DNA of 21,467 nt from contig CAZRJP010000013.1 in the NCBI GenBank assembly GCA_964600865.1, positions 1 through 21,467 of the forward strand. Reading direction: 5' to 3'. Origin of the DNA: WJLC01 sp964600865 (GTDB lineage Archaea; Nanobdellota; Nanobdellia; Pacearchaeales; GW2011-AR1). Below the pieces are notes generated by a model. It saw nothing but the letters and a program-made list of their open reading frames with translations, was not told the origin of the DNA and did no database searches. Of this stretch, positions 6,476 through 13,603 are shown piece by piece (position 1 is the first letter of the stretch; each line of letters opens with the position of its first letter). Made by a program: the position numbers and the translations under genes.

Positions 6476-7000
6476 CTAATTATTTATTTTATATAGGTAT
6501 ATATTTTCTAATCTTTTTATGGGTTTCCAATTTGGAAATTTCCAATGATATGAGACAATTCTAGAATTTTTCTTTAACTCTTTTTTTAATTTCTTTTTTA
6601 ACCGTTTCATTATTGTAGAAAACTGAAATAAAATAATAACATCAAACTTTCCTAAATCCTTATTCCAAAAATTTCCCCAGTGAATAAATGCCTTTTTACT
6701 CAATCCCTGCCTTTTTATTTTTAATTTGGATAATAACACCAGAAAAGGATTTATCTCGTATCCATGGGACTCTTTTACGCCATGTTTAGCCATCTCTATA
6801 ACCAATCTACCATCTCCACTACCTAAATCAACAACCTTGTCGGTCTTTTTTAATTTAGCCAGCTTTATCATCTTTTTCATCTTTTTATTACTTGTAGGTT
6901 CAAAAGGAGCCCCAAAAAGCCAAGGCCATATAAAAAATAAGGTAAAAATTACAATAAAAGCAATAATAAAAGAAATTATTAAGGGATTTAGAAATTGCAT
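6476..7000 (-). CDS. Membrane-anchored class I SAM-dependent methyltransferase, FAM173-like
   Basis: A 174-residue protein with an N-terminal membrane helix (about 7-28), then GAPFEPTSNKKMKKMIKLA and the SAM-binding motif I V-V-D-L-G-S-G-D-G-R, with an acidic residue at the end of strand 2 (GYEINPF). The order 'TM helix, G-x-P-F/Y-x-P-T, motif I' is that of the FAM173 group, whose eukaryotic members methylate lysines on membrane ATPase or translocase subunits; this parallel is based on recognised motifs only. After the core are FDVIILFQF and the closing strands with W-K-P. It begins two bases after the surface-protein stop codon, so the two are cotranslated. The target may be a membrane protein or lipid; unknown. 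Confidence 0.8.
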   Translation of the reverse strand: MQFLNPLIISFIIAFIVIFTLFFIWPWLFGAPFEPTSNKKMKKMIKLAKLKKTDKVVDLGSGDGRLVIEMAKHGVKESHGYEINPFLVLLSKLKIKRQGLSKKAFIHWGNFWNKDLGKFDVIILFQFSTIMKRLKKKLKKELKKNSRIVSYHWKFPNWKPIKRLENIYLYKINN

Positions 7001-7002
7001 TT

Positions 7003-9873
7003 TTAATGTCTATGATGAATAATAGGTTTATGTTTTACAAACCATCCTTTCTTAATACCAGTAAATATTAATCCAACTAATGCTAAACCAGTAACAACAA
7101 TTGTCATCAAACCAGTTTTAGTTCTTGCAAAACCAATTGCTCCACCAGTAATAGTAGAGATAAAATTATCTTTTTCAGTATCTGCTATATCTGATTCATC
7201 TTCTGTTGTTTCAGAATCAGATGCAGAAATAACATTTAATGCACAAGATTGATTTTGTCCTGCATCAATCTCTGATTTTTCTACTCCATCTCCACATGAA
7301 ACCTTAGAATATTCTAAACAATTTCTGACCTGAATACCATCATCACATAAAGACCATTTATCCCATCTATCACACTTCCATACTGTATCACAACTACTAC
7401 TGCTACCACTTCCTCCTGGAGATCGAGGAGGTGATGTATGTTTTTTTGTTGTAAAATTAACATCTGTTCTATTATATGTTTGATTACAATTTCCTGCTTT
7501 ATCACAAGACATTACTGCATAATAATATAATGTTCCATCATCCAATCCTTCTAAAGTAATTGAATGGTTATTAACAAAATTTGAATTACTTTTATTGTTT
7601 TCTGGTTCAGAAGCACTTACATTAGTATCATAAAAAACAATAGAGTTTGATTCTTCGCTTGTATCCCATGTTATTGTAGCAGTATTTTCTCCAATATTTG
7701 ATACAGTCACATTACTTAGATTAATATCAATGATTGGTGCGATTGTGTCTACTACTTCAACATTTCTTATAATTTGATTTGCACTATTTCCAGAAGAATC
7801 AACAACATCGTAAGTTACCGAATAATTTCCTGTTAAATTTGTATTAACAGAACTTGAATTAATAGTAATATTATTTGTTAAATCTTCATCATAATTATCT
7901 GTAGCTGTAGCATTTAATTCAGTATACAAATCAACATTTCTTTCTAAACTAACATTCTTATCTCCATTCATATCTTCATTTAAATTGATAACAGGAATTG
8001 TAGTATCAACAACACTTACATTCCTATAGGTTGTAACATTATTTCCAAAACTATCTTCAACAAAATAACTTACATTATAATCCCCAAGAATATTTGTATT
8101 AACAGAACTTGAATTAATAGTAATATTATTTGTTAAATCTTCATCATAATTATCTGTAGCTGTAGCATTTAATTCAATATAATTACCAAACACTTCAATA
8201 GTTTGAGGATTGTCCTCCTTCAATTCAATCATAGGGAGAGTATTATCTACAACTGAAAAATTTTCTGATACAATTACTGAGTTATTCGCAATATCTTTAG
8301 CGGAGATAATTAAAGAATAATTTCCTATATCAAAAGTATCTGTAGGTATCTCATTATTTTCACTAGAATCGTTAATTAGAAAATAAGAAAAATTGTCTTT
8401 GAAATCCTCATAACTCACATTCATTGTTTCATTATTCATTGTTTGACTTTTTAAAACATCTCCAGTACTATTCGTAAGATTCATTTGCATCTCTAAAATA
8501 TTTATGTCTTCTAAAAAAAGATTTATTGTTATATTTTCAATTCCATACTCTACAGAATCATTACTTAAATTTAAGCTTAGAAACGGATCAATTGTATCGA
8601 TTAAAAAATCTCTTTCTTCTGTCTGATTTTCATTTCCTAAAGTATCGTTAGCTAAAGCTTTTACAGTATAATCTCCATCACTTAAAGTATAATTACATTC
8701 AGATTGGCCTACACAATTTTCAACTAAACTTCCATTAACCAAAATAGACAGAGTATCCAAATTTCCTGCAGCATCAGAAGCATTTACAAAAATTGTTTGA
8801 TTTAAATAATAAATTCCTGATGAATTAGTAGATGGCATAAACTCAACTAAAGGGGCATGATTATCTATATTAATAATTCTACTTGTTGAATTGGTATTTC
8901 CTGCCTTGTCATATGCAGTTGCAGTTATAGTATATTGTCCATCTGCAACAGTGGAAGAATCCCAGTTGGAATTACAATCTACAGAAAATTCACAATAATC
9001 AATCAGATAATTATTAGTTGAATTAGATAAATTCAAAGTTATATTCTTAGGAAAATTAGCATCCTTTGCACTTGCATTAACCCATATAAATCCAGAAACA
9101 TTGCTATTGTTTGCAGGAGCATTAAACCATACATTTGGATCTGTAACATCTCTTATTATTGTTCCAGTAATATTAACCTCTCTTATTTTTGTTTCGTTTG
9201 GGTATTTATCTTTTGCAAAAGCAATCCATGTGTATTCTCCCTCCTTTAAATCTGTTTCAGAAGGGGTAACTGTCTTTATCTCAGATAGGGTTTTGTCAGA
9301 AGAACTTAAATTTCCTAATGTTGGTTGTGAAAAAGGACCTGTCAAGGAATTGGGTTTTGTGACTTGAAGAAAGAAAGGGGCAAAATTATCTGTATCATAG
9401 GTTCCTTTATTCGTCTCATTCAACCAAAATTGAAAGTCAAAACTATCTTGATTAGTAAAATGCATTGGCCCCCAAGGCTGAACATAAGTTAAATTAGGTG
9501 CAATACTATCAACCCAGAAATCTTGACTCGCTGTTTCACTCTCATTATTCTTTAATGTAATATTTACAAAAATAGAATTATTTCCCTGAATTGAAGAAAT
9601 CTCTAATGTATCAATAAGATGGGGTGTTGTTGGATCACACTCTGTTTTTATCCCTGTTGAATCATTATATGTCCAACAAACATTTGAAATGTTTGAATCG
9701 GAGATATTATCTCCTGAGGCAACATAAGAAAACTCTTCTATGTATTTACCATAATAAGCAGGATTTGTTATATTCTCTCCATTCAACTTTGTTATCTCAA
9801 CGTCCCAAGCACTTACAGTCCCAATTAAGAATAATCCTAAAATAAGAACACCAATTAATTTTTTTAACACCAT
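7003..9873 (-). CDS. Large secreted, C-terminally anchored surface protein with Ig-like, FN3-like and TSP1-like domains
   Basis: A 956-residue surface protein. It has an N-terminal signal peptide (MVLKKLIGVLILGLFLIGTVSA), several Ig-like beta domains, two near-identical DUF5011-like modules (around 535-715; the shared part at 567-594 and 652-679), a fibronectin type III-like module (about 728-825: ATITWDTSEESNS, YYYAVMSCDKAGN), and a Pro/Gly/Ser linker. A Cys/Trp-rich thrombospondin-1-like segment (WKCDRWDKWSLCDDGIQVRNC) follows, then the sequence I-T-G-G-A-I-G before a single membrane helix (about 920-939) and a short basic His-rich tail. By hand count it has roughly 55-60 N-x-S/T sequons, so it is probably heavily N-glycosylated. 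A role in adhesion or the cell envelope is likely. A TATA box lies about 31 bases before the ATG. Confidence 0.85.
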   Translation of the reverse strand: MVLKKLIGVLILGLFLIGTVSAWDVEITKLNGENITNPAYYGKYIEEFSYVASGDNISDSNISNVCWTYNDSTGIKTECDPTTPHLIDTLEISSIQGNNSIFVNITLKNNESETASQDFWVDSIAPNLTYVQPWGPMHFTNQDSFDFQFWLNETNKGTYDTDNFAPFFLQVTKPNSLTGPFSQPTLGNLSSSDKTLSEIKTVTPSETDLKEGEYTWIAFAKDKYPNETKIREVNITGTIIRDVTDPNVWFNAPANNSNVSGFIWVNASAKDANFPKNITLNLSNSTNNYLIDYCEFSVDCNSNWDSSTVADGQYTITATAYDKAGNTNSTSRIINIDNHAPLVEFMPSTNSSGIYYLNQTIFVNASDAAGNLDTLSILVNGSLVENCVGQSECNYTLSDGDYTVKALANDTLGNENQTEERDFLIDTIDPFLSLNLSNDSVEYGIENITINLFLEDINILEMQMNLTNSTGDVLKSQTMNNETMNVSYEDFKDNFSYFLINDSSENNEIPTDTFDIGNYSLIISAKDIANNSVIVSENFSVVDNTLPMIELKEDNPQTIEVFGNYIELNATATDNYDEDLTNNITINSSSVNTNILGDYNVSYFVEDSFGNNVTTYRNVSVVDTTIPVINLNEDMNGDKNVSLERNVDLYTELNATATDNYDEDLTNNITINSSSVNTNLTGNYSVTYDVVDSSGNSANQIIRNVEVVDTIAPIIDINLSNVTVSNIGENTATITWDTSEESNSIVFYDTNVSASEPENNKSNSNFVNNHSITLEGLDDGTLYYYAVMSCDKAGNCNQTYNRTDVNFTTKKHTSPPRSPGGSGSSSSCDTVWKCDRWDKWSLCDDGIQVRNCLEYSKVSCGDGVEKSEIDAGQNQSCALNVISASDSETTEDESDIADTEKDNFISTITGGAIGFARTKTGLMTIVVTGLALVGLIFTGIKKGWFVKHKPIIHHRH
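7837..8176. repeat. Exact 85-bp direct repeat within the surface-protein gene
   Basis: Bases 7837-7921 are identical to 8092-8176, 255 bp apart (85 codons, one module length). It encodes NATATDNYDEDLTNNITINS and neighbouring residues. The modules around it have diverged, so identity at DNA level implies recent duplication or gene conversion. Confidence 0.9.
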
Positions 9874-9899
9874 CTTTTCAATATTATCAAATTGATTAT

Positions 9900-9909
9900 C
9901 TTTATAAAC
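9900..9909 (-). promoter_or_regulatory. TATA box for the surface-protein operon
   Basis: Minus-strand GTTTATAAAG is centred about 31 bases before the ATG at 9873, leaving a leader of only a few bases. Confidence 0.55.
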
Positions 9910-10010
9910 TTTTTTACAGTCTTAAAGTTATTAACAAAGGAGTAGATTCAAATAAAATAAAAAATTATTTAGGATTAACATTAATATTCTTGTACACTTC
10001 ATTATTTTAT

Positions 10011-10025
10011 TGTTATATTATAACA
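10011..10025. promoter_or_regulatory. Perfect 15-bp dyad (operator-like)
   Basis: TGTTATA (10011-10017) and TATAACA (10019-10025) form a perfect inverted repeat around one T. It lies between the surface-protein promoter and the small RNA. It may bind a dimeric regulator, but AT-rich palindromes also occur by chance. The rest of 9910-10094 is AT-rich with no ORF I can support. Confidence 0.25.
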
Positions 10026-10094
10026 GTCAAAAATATTTTATTTTTAGAGAAATATTATATTCATTATCATTAATTTTCTTTTTTAGAATTAATT

Positions 10095-10166
10095 AAAAAA
10101 AGGGAGAAAACCGAAGCTCTCTCCCAAACCTAACCGAAGTTAGGCTGTCCAACCGAAGTTAGACAG
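10095..10166 (-). ncRNA. Putative small RNA of three UUCG-capped hairpins plus U-tract
   Basis: Read on the minus strand, three hairpins follow each other, each closed by C(UUCG)G, the very stable tetraloop. The first is CTGTCTAAC with GTTGGACAG (10166-10145, 9 bp). The second is CCTAAC with GTTAGG (10144-10129, 6 bp). The third is GGGAGAGAGC with GTTTTCTCCC (10125-10102, 10 bp). Seven U's follow (10101-10095). The first and third stems contain one and two G-U pairs that would be A-C mismatches on the other strand, so the RNA must be the minus strand. A TATA box at 10185-10194 predicts a start at about 10163-10166, precisely the foot of hairpin one. The U-tract should end transcription. No coding potential is seen. 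The role is unknown; a protein-binding RNA or a very stable decoy is possible. Confidence 0.65.
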
Positions 10167-10184
10167 TTTTATTAAGAATAGCCC

Positions 10185-10194
10185 ATATATAAAT
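10185..10194 (-). promoter_or_regulatory. TATA box for the triple-hairpin RNA
   Basis: Minus-strand ATTTATATAT is a strong archaeal TATA sequence, preceded by the purine-rich AGAAAG, a possible BRE. Its centre is about 25 bases from the base of the first hairpin. Confidence 0.55.
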
Positions 10195-10212
10195 CTTTCT
10201 TACTACACCACA

Positions 10213-10223
10213 ATTAATAAAAA
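10213..10223 (+). promoter_or_regulatory. TATA box for the Dph2-like gene
   Basis: ATTAATAAAAA is centred about 27 bases before the ATG at 10245, giving a leaderless transcript divergent from the small RNA. Confidence 0.45.
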
Positions 10224-10244
10224 CCCTGTAAAAATTATTAAAAT

Positions 10245-10568
10245 ATGCAAAAACACACAATTAATGATATACAAAAGAAGTATGATTTAGAATTAGATAA
10301 AGTTCTAAAGAATATAAAAAAAGGAAGAAAAAAGAATAAACTAATATTACTTCAATTTGCAGATGGGCTAAAACCTTATGCAACAACAATAGTAGATTAT
10401 CTTAAAGATAAAATTGAAAAATCCAAGTCAAAGAAAAACATCCAATTCTTAATATGGATGGGAACATGTTTTGGAGCATGCGATACTCCTGTAGGTTTAG
10501 AAAAAATCAAACCTAAAATAGATTTAGTAATTCAATTTGGACATAATGAGATGATGCCTAAATATTAA
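10245..10568 (+). CDS. Truncated Dph2-like protein, N-terminal domain only (107 aa)
   Basis: The sequence matches the start of archaeal Dph2, the radical-type iron-sulfur enzyme that begins diphthamide synthesis on elongation factor 2: YDLELDKVLKNIKKG, LLQFADGLKPYA, then GTCFGACD with the domain-1 cysteine (C79, next to C75), and DLVIQFGHNEM. A full Dph2 has about 330 residues in three similar domains, each giving one cysteine to the 4Fe-4S cluster. This ORF stops at residue 107, right after domain 1, two bases before the convergent CcdA-like gene's 3' end. No remainder is seen in the window. It has an intact leaderless promoter. It could be a decaying gene, a split gene whose partner lies elsewhere, or a reused domain. 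Confidence 0.75.
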   Translation: MQKHTINDIQKKYDLELDKVLKNIKKGRKKNKLILLQFADGLKPYATTIVDYLKDKIEKSKSKKNIQFLIWMGTCFGACDTPVGLEKIKPKIDLVIQFGHNEMMPKY

Positions 10569-10569
10569 T

Positions 10570-11280
10570 CTACAACCATCCCATTAATAATGAGATTCCT
10601 ACTATAAACAATAATACTCCTGCTATTAAATGCAGTTTTCTAATATGTCTCTCTTTCCATCCAGAAATCTCATCAACTTTAGAAAATCCATAGTAAACTA
10701 ATAATACAATAATTGTCATAGGAAGTACAAAAAGAAGATTATAATATGCTAGCCAAGGCAATGCACCTAAAAATCCTAATTCAGATAATAAGCCTGAAGC
10801 AACAACATAAGGCCCAATAGTACAAGGTAATAAAAATAAGGTGACTAAAAATCCTATCACAAATGCTCCCATAGGAGTAGTTATTTTCTTAATTGTTTCT
10901 TTTGCATAAGGCCTCATAAATTTAGGCATCTCTGTAGCAACACCACCTGGTTGATAATAAAAATAATCTTTAATATTCAAACCACCAAGAATCATTGCTA
11001 ATATAGCTAATGTATTAAATATAATATTTGATTGACCTCTTAAGAGAGTAGCAAAAGCATTAAAGAAATGAATTATTACTGCACCATAAAACAAATATCC
11101 AAGATAAATAGCCAGAACAAAAGACACTCCCCCATACAAAACCTTTTTTCTCTTATCTGGATTTTGCATTAAAATAGACACTAAAACCATTGTTAAAACT
11201 GCAATAGCACAAGGATTAACTGAATCAGCTAATGCTAATAAAGTTATTCTCATCAAACTTACACCATCAAATAAAGCCAT
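10570..11280 (-). CDS. CcdA/DsbD-like transmembrane thiol-electron transporter
   Basis: A 236-residue protein with about six membrane helices. It carries the two hallmark cysteines of the CcdA/DsbD family: C24 in D-S-V-N-P-C-A-I-A at the start of helix 1, and C153 in L-L-P-C-T-I-G-P-Y in the repeated half. Family members pass electrons from cytoplasmic thioredoxin across the membrane. The ATG at 11280 is preferred over an in-frame TTG at 11289, because it lies two bases after the stop of the thioredoxin-like gene; the two are plainly one operon. A basic loop between helices 5 and 6 (SGWKERHIRKLH) fits the cytoplasmic side. Its 3' end almost meets the Dph2-like gene. Confidence 0.85.
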   Translation of the reverse strand: MALFDGVSLMRITLLALADSVNPCAIAVLTMVLVSILMQNPDKRKKVLYGGVSFVLAIYLGYLFYGAVIIHFFNAFATLLRGQSNIIFNTLAILAMILGGLNIKDYFYYQPGGVATEMPKFMRPYAKETIKKITTPMGAFVIGFLVTLFLLPCTIGPYVVASGLLSELGFLGALPWLAYYNLLFVLPMTIIVLLVYYGFSKVDEISGWKERHIRKLHLIAGVLLFIVGISLLMGWL

Positions 11281-11282
11281 TT

Positions 11283-11627
11283 TTAACAACCTGTTAAAGA
11301 TTTTAATTCTTCAATTGATTGAACACCAAGATATTTTTCTCCATCTATAACCCATGTAGGAGTCCCTTTAATATCTGCATCAAAACATTTCTGCCTTTGC
11401 CCTTCAACAGCACAATCAATTACATTAAGATAATTATAATTCTCTCCAAACATTTTTTCCTGTATCCCACAAGCATGACATCCAAATTGTGTATAAAGTT
11501 TAGAATTCTCTCCTATGCACTTAACCAAATCTTCAGATACTTCAGGAGTATCTCTATTAAGAATATATAAAGAAATTAAAAATACTGCCAAGATAATTAC
11601 TATAGTTAACCATCTCTTTTTTTTCAT
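11283..11627 (-). CDS. Membrane-anchored thioredoxin-fold protein with CHAC active site
   Basis: A 114-residue protein with a signal-anchor helix (about 6-23), so the domain faces outside. The active site is C50-H-A-C53 in YTQFGCHACG, followed by the cis-proline segment K-G-T-P90-T-W-V-I-D-G and the glycine-rich end Y-L-G-V-Q-S, as in VKOR-associated thioredoxin domains. Four further cysteines are visible: C37, C72, C81 and C114 (the last residue); a C72-C81 or C37-C114 disulfide is possible. The following CcdA-like gene would supply reducing power through the membrane, so this looks like the outer partner in thiol reduction or disulfide exchange, for example on the Cys-rich surface protein (inference). 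A TATA box lies about 28 bases before the ATG. Confidence 0.85.
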   Translation of the reverse strand: MKKKRWLTIVIILAVFLISLYILNRDTPEVSEDLVKCIGENSKLYTQFGCHACGIQEKMFGENYNYLNVIDCAVEGQRQKCFDADIKGTPTWVIDGEKYLGVQSIEELKSLTGC

Positions 11628-11650
11628 TCTATCCTACAAAGTAAGTAATT

Positions 11651-11660
11651 CATTTTAAAT
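11651..11660 (-). promoter_or_regulatory. TATA box for the thioredoxin/CcdA-like operon
   Basis: Minus-strand ATTTAAAATG is centred about 28 bases before the ATG at 11627. Confidence 0.5.
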
Positions 11661-11717
11661 GTTTTGATGGAATTAATTTCCAACTAAAACTATTCTATTA
11701 CAGACAGATTGTTTTTA

Positions 11718-12065
11718 TTAATAATCAGGAAGATCTTTCTTATCTGAATCTTTAGATTTTTCAGTGTCTTTTGATTCTTTTTCAGAATCCTTTGATTTAT
11801 CTAAAGTTTCTTGACCTTTAGCAGCTTCTGCATCAGGTTGTTCTGGTTCTTCTTTCATTTCTTCTTCTGATATGGAGTTAATCATTTCCTTAAACTTAGG
11901 AAATTCTGAAGCAGCAATTCTTACACCAGCTTTTGTAAATCCAGTGTATCTTTCAGAGGTCACAAATTCTCTTATTGTAAGTCCTCTCTTACCACCAAAG
12001 TCATCAACTCTAACAACAATATCAGTTCTGTCGTTTTTTGATACTTTTCCAATGTCTTTTTCCAT
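11718..12065 (-). CDS. PC4/Sub1-like ssDNA-binding protein with acidic, Lys/Ser-rich tail
   Basis: Residues 11-65 match the PC4 (positive cofactor 4) fold: the strands D-I-V-V-R-V-D-D-F-G-G-K-R-G-L-T-I-R-E-F and the closing helix E-F-P-K-F-K-E-M-I, including the R-x-Y-x-x-F-x-x-x-G-V pattern that forms the single-strand DNA groove. Archaeal and eukaryotic PC4-like proteins bind single-stranded DNA and help in transcription or repair. The last 50 residues are a charged, low-complexity tail (EEEMKEEPEQPDAEAAKGQ, then Lys/Asp/Ser repeats). The protein lacks cysteines. A TATA box 25 bases upstream suggests a leaderless transcript. Confidence 0.8.
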   Translation of the reverse strand: MEKDIGKVSKNDRTDIVVRVDDFGGKRGLTIREFVTSERYTGFTKAGVRIAASEFPKFKEMINSISEEEMKEEPEQPDAEAAKGQETLDKSKDSEKESKDTEKSKDSDKKDLPDY

Positions 12066-12084
12066 ATCATCTTATTAGAAACTT

Positions 12085-12095
12085 CTTTTATAAAT
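12085..12095 (-). promoter_or_regulatory. TATA box for the PC4-like gene
   Basis: Minus-strand ATTTATAAAAG is centred about 25 bases before the ATG at 12065. Confidence 0.55.
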
Positions 12096-12125
12096 ATTTG
12101 TCTTATTTTTGGGATAGTTCCAAAA

Positions 12126-12983
12126 TTATAACTCTTTATTTTCTAAAAATCTTTGAACTACTTTTTCATCACCAGGATTTGTAATACCCAACCACTTATC
12201 TGGTGTAGAAAGAACTTTCATTTTAATATAACCTTCATCAATTAATTTAGATAATTCTACGGGTAATAAACATTCTATTTTTCTATCGCCTTTATGTTGT
12301 AATTTAAAATCTTCAAGAATTTCATCCAGCATTTCAACTACTTTAGGTTTCAACCCAAAAATATTCATACTACATAAATCATCTTTAGCAATATTTTTAT
12401 CATTTAAATTATTCTTTTCAATATCAAAAACTTCCTTTATCCCTTTAACATATCCTTCATTAGTTAAATCAAAAATACCTCTATTTGTAGAACCATTTTC
12501 AGGAAGAACATTCATAATATTATATCCTAGTGTAGCACACTCTTTTTCACTTTTATTATTTTTCAAATAATCTACAATCATCTTAAAACTACTTTCACCA
12601 TAAAGATCATCTCCATTAGCTAAAACAAATGGACAATCAATTAAACTTTTCGCAGAACAAACAGCATCTGTAGTTCCCCATGGTTTATCTCTTTTATTAG
12701 AATCATATTTTTGTGATGCATAATGAATGGGAATATCCTTAAATGAATTTCCAAACTTTTCCTTAAATGGTTCCTCGGTTTTATTACCAACAATAAAAAT
12801 TATTTTAGTGAAACCAGCAGGCAAGGCCTGTTTTAAAGATCTTTCAATTAAAGTCTCTCCATCTTTTGCAACTTTAGCAAATTGTTTGATTTTTCCACCA
12901 AATCTACTTGATAAACCTGCAACCATATAAACTAGTGCAATGTCCTCTTTTTTCTCTTTCTTAGAGCTAGCATCATCTGCCAT
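12126..12983 (-). CDS. Sugar-nucleotide nucleotidyltransferase (NTP-transferase family)
   Basis: A 285-residue protein with the nucleotidyltransferase core of sugar-1-phosphate nucleotidylyltransferases: M20-V-A-G-L-S-S-R-F-G-G-K at the start, with the glycine-rich loop and the catalytic lysine region (K-I-K-Q-F). Further on are DKPWGTTDAV and the metal-binding L-A-N-G-D-D-L-Y-G segment. A hydrophobic/charged C-terminal third (KVLSTPDKWLGITNPGDEKVV) completes the domain. Such enzymes activate a sugar phosphate with UTP, CTP or another NTP; the substrate cannot be told. The N-terminal 14 residues (Ser/Lys/Glu-rich) are a disordered extension. It may feed the glycosyltransferase upstream in the window (inference). 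Confidence 0.85.
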   Translation of the reverse strand: MADDASSKKEKKEDIALVYMVAGLSSRFGGKIKQFAKVAKDGETLIERSLKQALPAGFTKIIFIVGNKTEEPFKEKFGNSFKDIPIHYASQKYDSNKRDKPWGTTDAVCSAKSLIDCPFVLANGDDLYGESSFKMIVDYLKNNKSEKECATLGYNIMNVLPENGSTNRGIFDLTNEGYVKGIKEVFDIEKNNLNDKNIAKDDLCSMNIFGLKPKVVEMLDEILEDFKLQHKGDRKIECLLPVELSKLIDEGYIKMKVLSTPDKWLGITNPGDEKVVQRFLENKEL

Positions 12984-13007
12984 TGTAATATATAAAGGTT
13001 AAACTGC

Positions 13008-13019
13008 GTATTAATAAAG
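13008..13019 (-). promoter_or_regulatory. TATA box for the nucleotidyltransferase gene
   Basis: Minus-strand CTTTATTAATAC is centred about 31 bases before the ATG at 12983. A second TTTATATAT closer to the start is at an unsuitable distance. Confidence 0.4.
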
Positions 13020-13094
13020 ATTGTTATTATATGATAACTCAAAAAAATCTATTCTTGAATCTTCTATGAATTGCAGTTCCTCTAATAATCCCAT
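13011..13094 (-). CDS. Possible leaderless 27-aa microprotein
   Basis: Twenty-seven codons starting MGLLEELQFIEDSR and ending NNNLY. A good TATA-like sequence (minus strand TTTTTATAAAC, about 13116-13125) is centred 26 bases before the ATG, the spacing typical for genes here. There is no homology I can name. Another frame over the same DNA reads RGTAIHRRFKNRFF to a stop and could be a remnant. It may therefore be a microprotein, a pseudogene or simply an RNA leader. Confidence 0.25.
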   Translation of the reverse strand: MGLLEELQFIEDSRIDFFELSYNNNLY

Positions 13095-13154
13095 AATTAA
13101 ATAATTGTAAATTAGTTTATAAAAATTATTGTCTAGAAGATGTATCACAGATAA

Positions 13155-13165
13155 ATTAATAAATA
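13155..13165 (+). promoter_or_regulatory. TATA box for the 98-aa hypothetical gene
   Basis: ATTAATAAATA is centred about 26 bases before the ATG at 13186, which supports that start over the in-frame ATGs further upstream. Confidence 0.45.
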
Positions 13166-13185
13166 TGCTTTTTTATAAAGTTAAA

Positions 13186-13482
13186 ATGACAGACCTAGAA
13201 TCAAAAAAAGAAGATATAGAAAAACCAAAAAAAGAGAAATTAGAAATAGCTGCTGGAGCATTTGTAATGAGAAGAATGAATAGAACAATTGGATTATACT
13301 CAAAAGGATACTTATCAAAAACACTATTAGATTCCAGTTTTGAGGATTATTTTAATATTTTAGAAGATAAAAGAGCAAGCCCAGAAGTAATGAATCTTGT
13401 AAGGAATATGTATTCTACTCTTAAAAATATAGAATTAGATAAAGAAATAGATTTAGATTATCTTATTGAGGAATGTTTTTAA
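13186..13482 (+). CDS. Small hypothetical protein (98 aa)
   Basis: A 98-residue protein of mainly helical, charged sequence, without signal, membrane segment or cysteine except the penultimate residue. A basic, slightly hydrophobic region (AGAFVMRRMNRTIGLYSKGYLSK) is followed by two acidic helices (SSFEDYFNILEDKR and NIELDKEIDLDYLIEECF). The ATG at 13186 is preferred because a TATA box lies 26 bases upstream; earlier starts give an unlike, Cys-containing extension. Its stop codon abuts the 3' end of the tRNA-Ser gene on the other strand. No family is recognised. Confidence 0.6.
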   Translation: MTDLESKKEDIEKPKKEKLEIAAGAFVMRRMNRTIGLYSKGYLSKTLLDSSFEDYFNILEDKRASPEVMNLVRNMYSTLKNIELDKEIDLDYLIEECF

Positions 13483-13563
13483 CGCCCAGAGCAGGATTCG
13501 AACCTACGCACCTAAAAGGTCACGATTTCCAGTCGTGTGCATTAACCACTCTGCCATCTGGGC
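13483..13563 (-). tRNA. tRNA-Ser (anticodon GGA)
   Basis: On the minus strand the acceptor GCCCAGA pairs with TCTGGGC, with discriminator G. The anticodon stem CACGA/TCGTG holds the loop CTGGAAA, giving anticodon GGA (serine UCC/UCU). The variable arm ACCTTTTAGGT is long, the type II form of tRNA-Ser. The T-arm has GTTCGAAT. CCA is not encoded. A TATA-like AGTATATTTCT lies about 30 bases upstream. Its 3' end touches the convergent gene's stop codon. Confidence 0.95.
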
Positions 13564-13603
13564 ATAAACTAAACATAAACTAAAAATAGAAATATACTTT
13601 CTT

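Noticed and set aside
9101..9367. An 88-aa plus-strand ORF opposite the surface-protein gene
   Set aside because: It lies inside a strongly supported antisense gene, has no motif and no promoter; similar shadows at 9624, 11319 and 12727 were also dropped.
10102..10166. Reading the three hairpins as a plus-strand element with CGAA loops
   Set aside because: On the plus strand the first and third stems contain A-C mismatches, while on the minus strand they are G-U pairs with UUCG loops, so the minus strand is the better reading.
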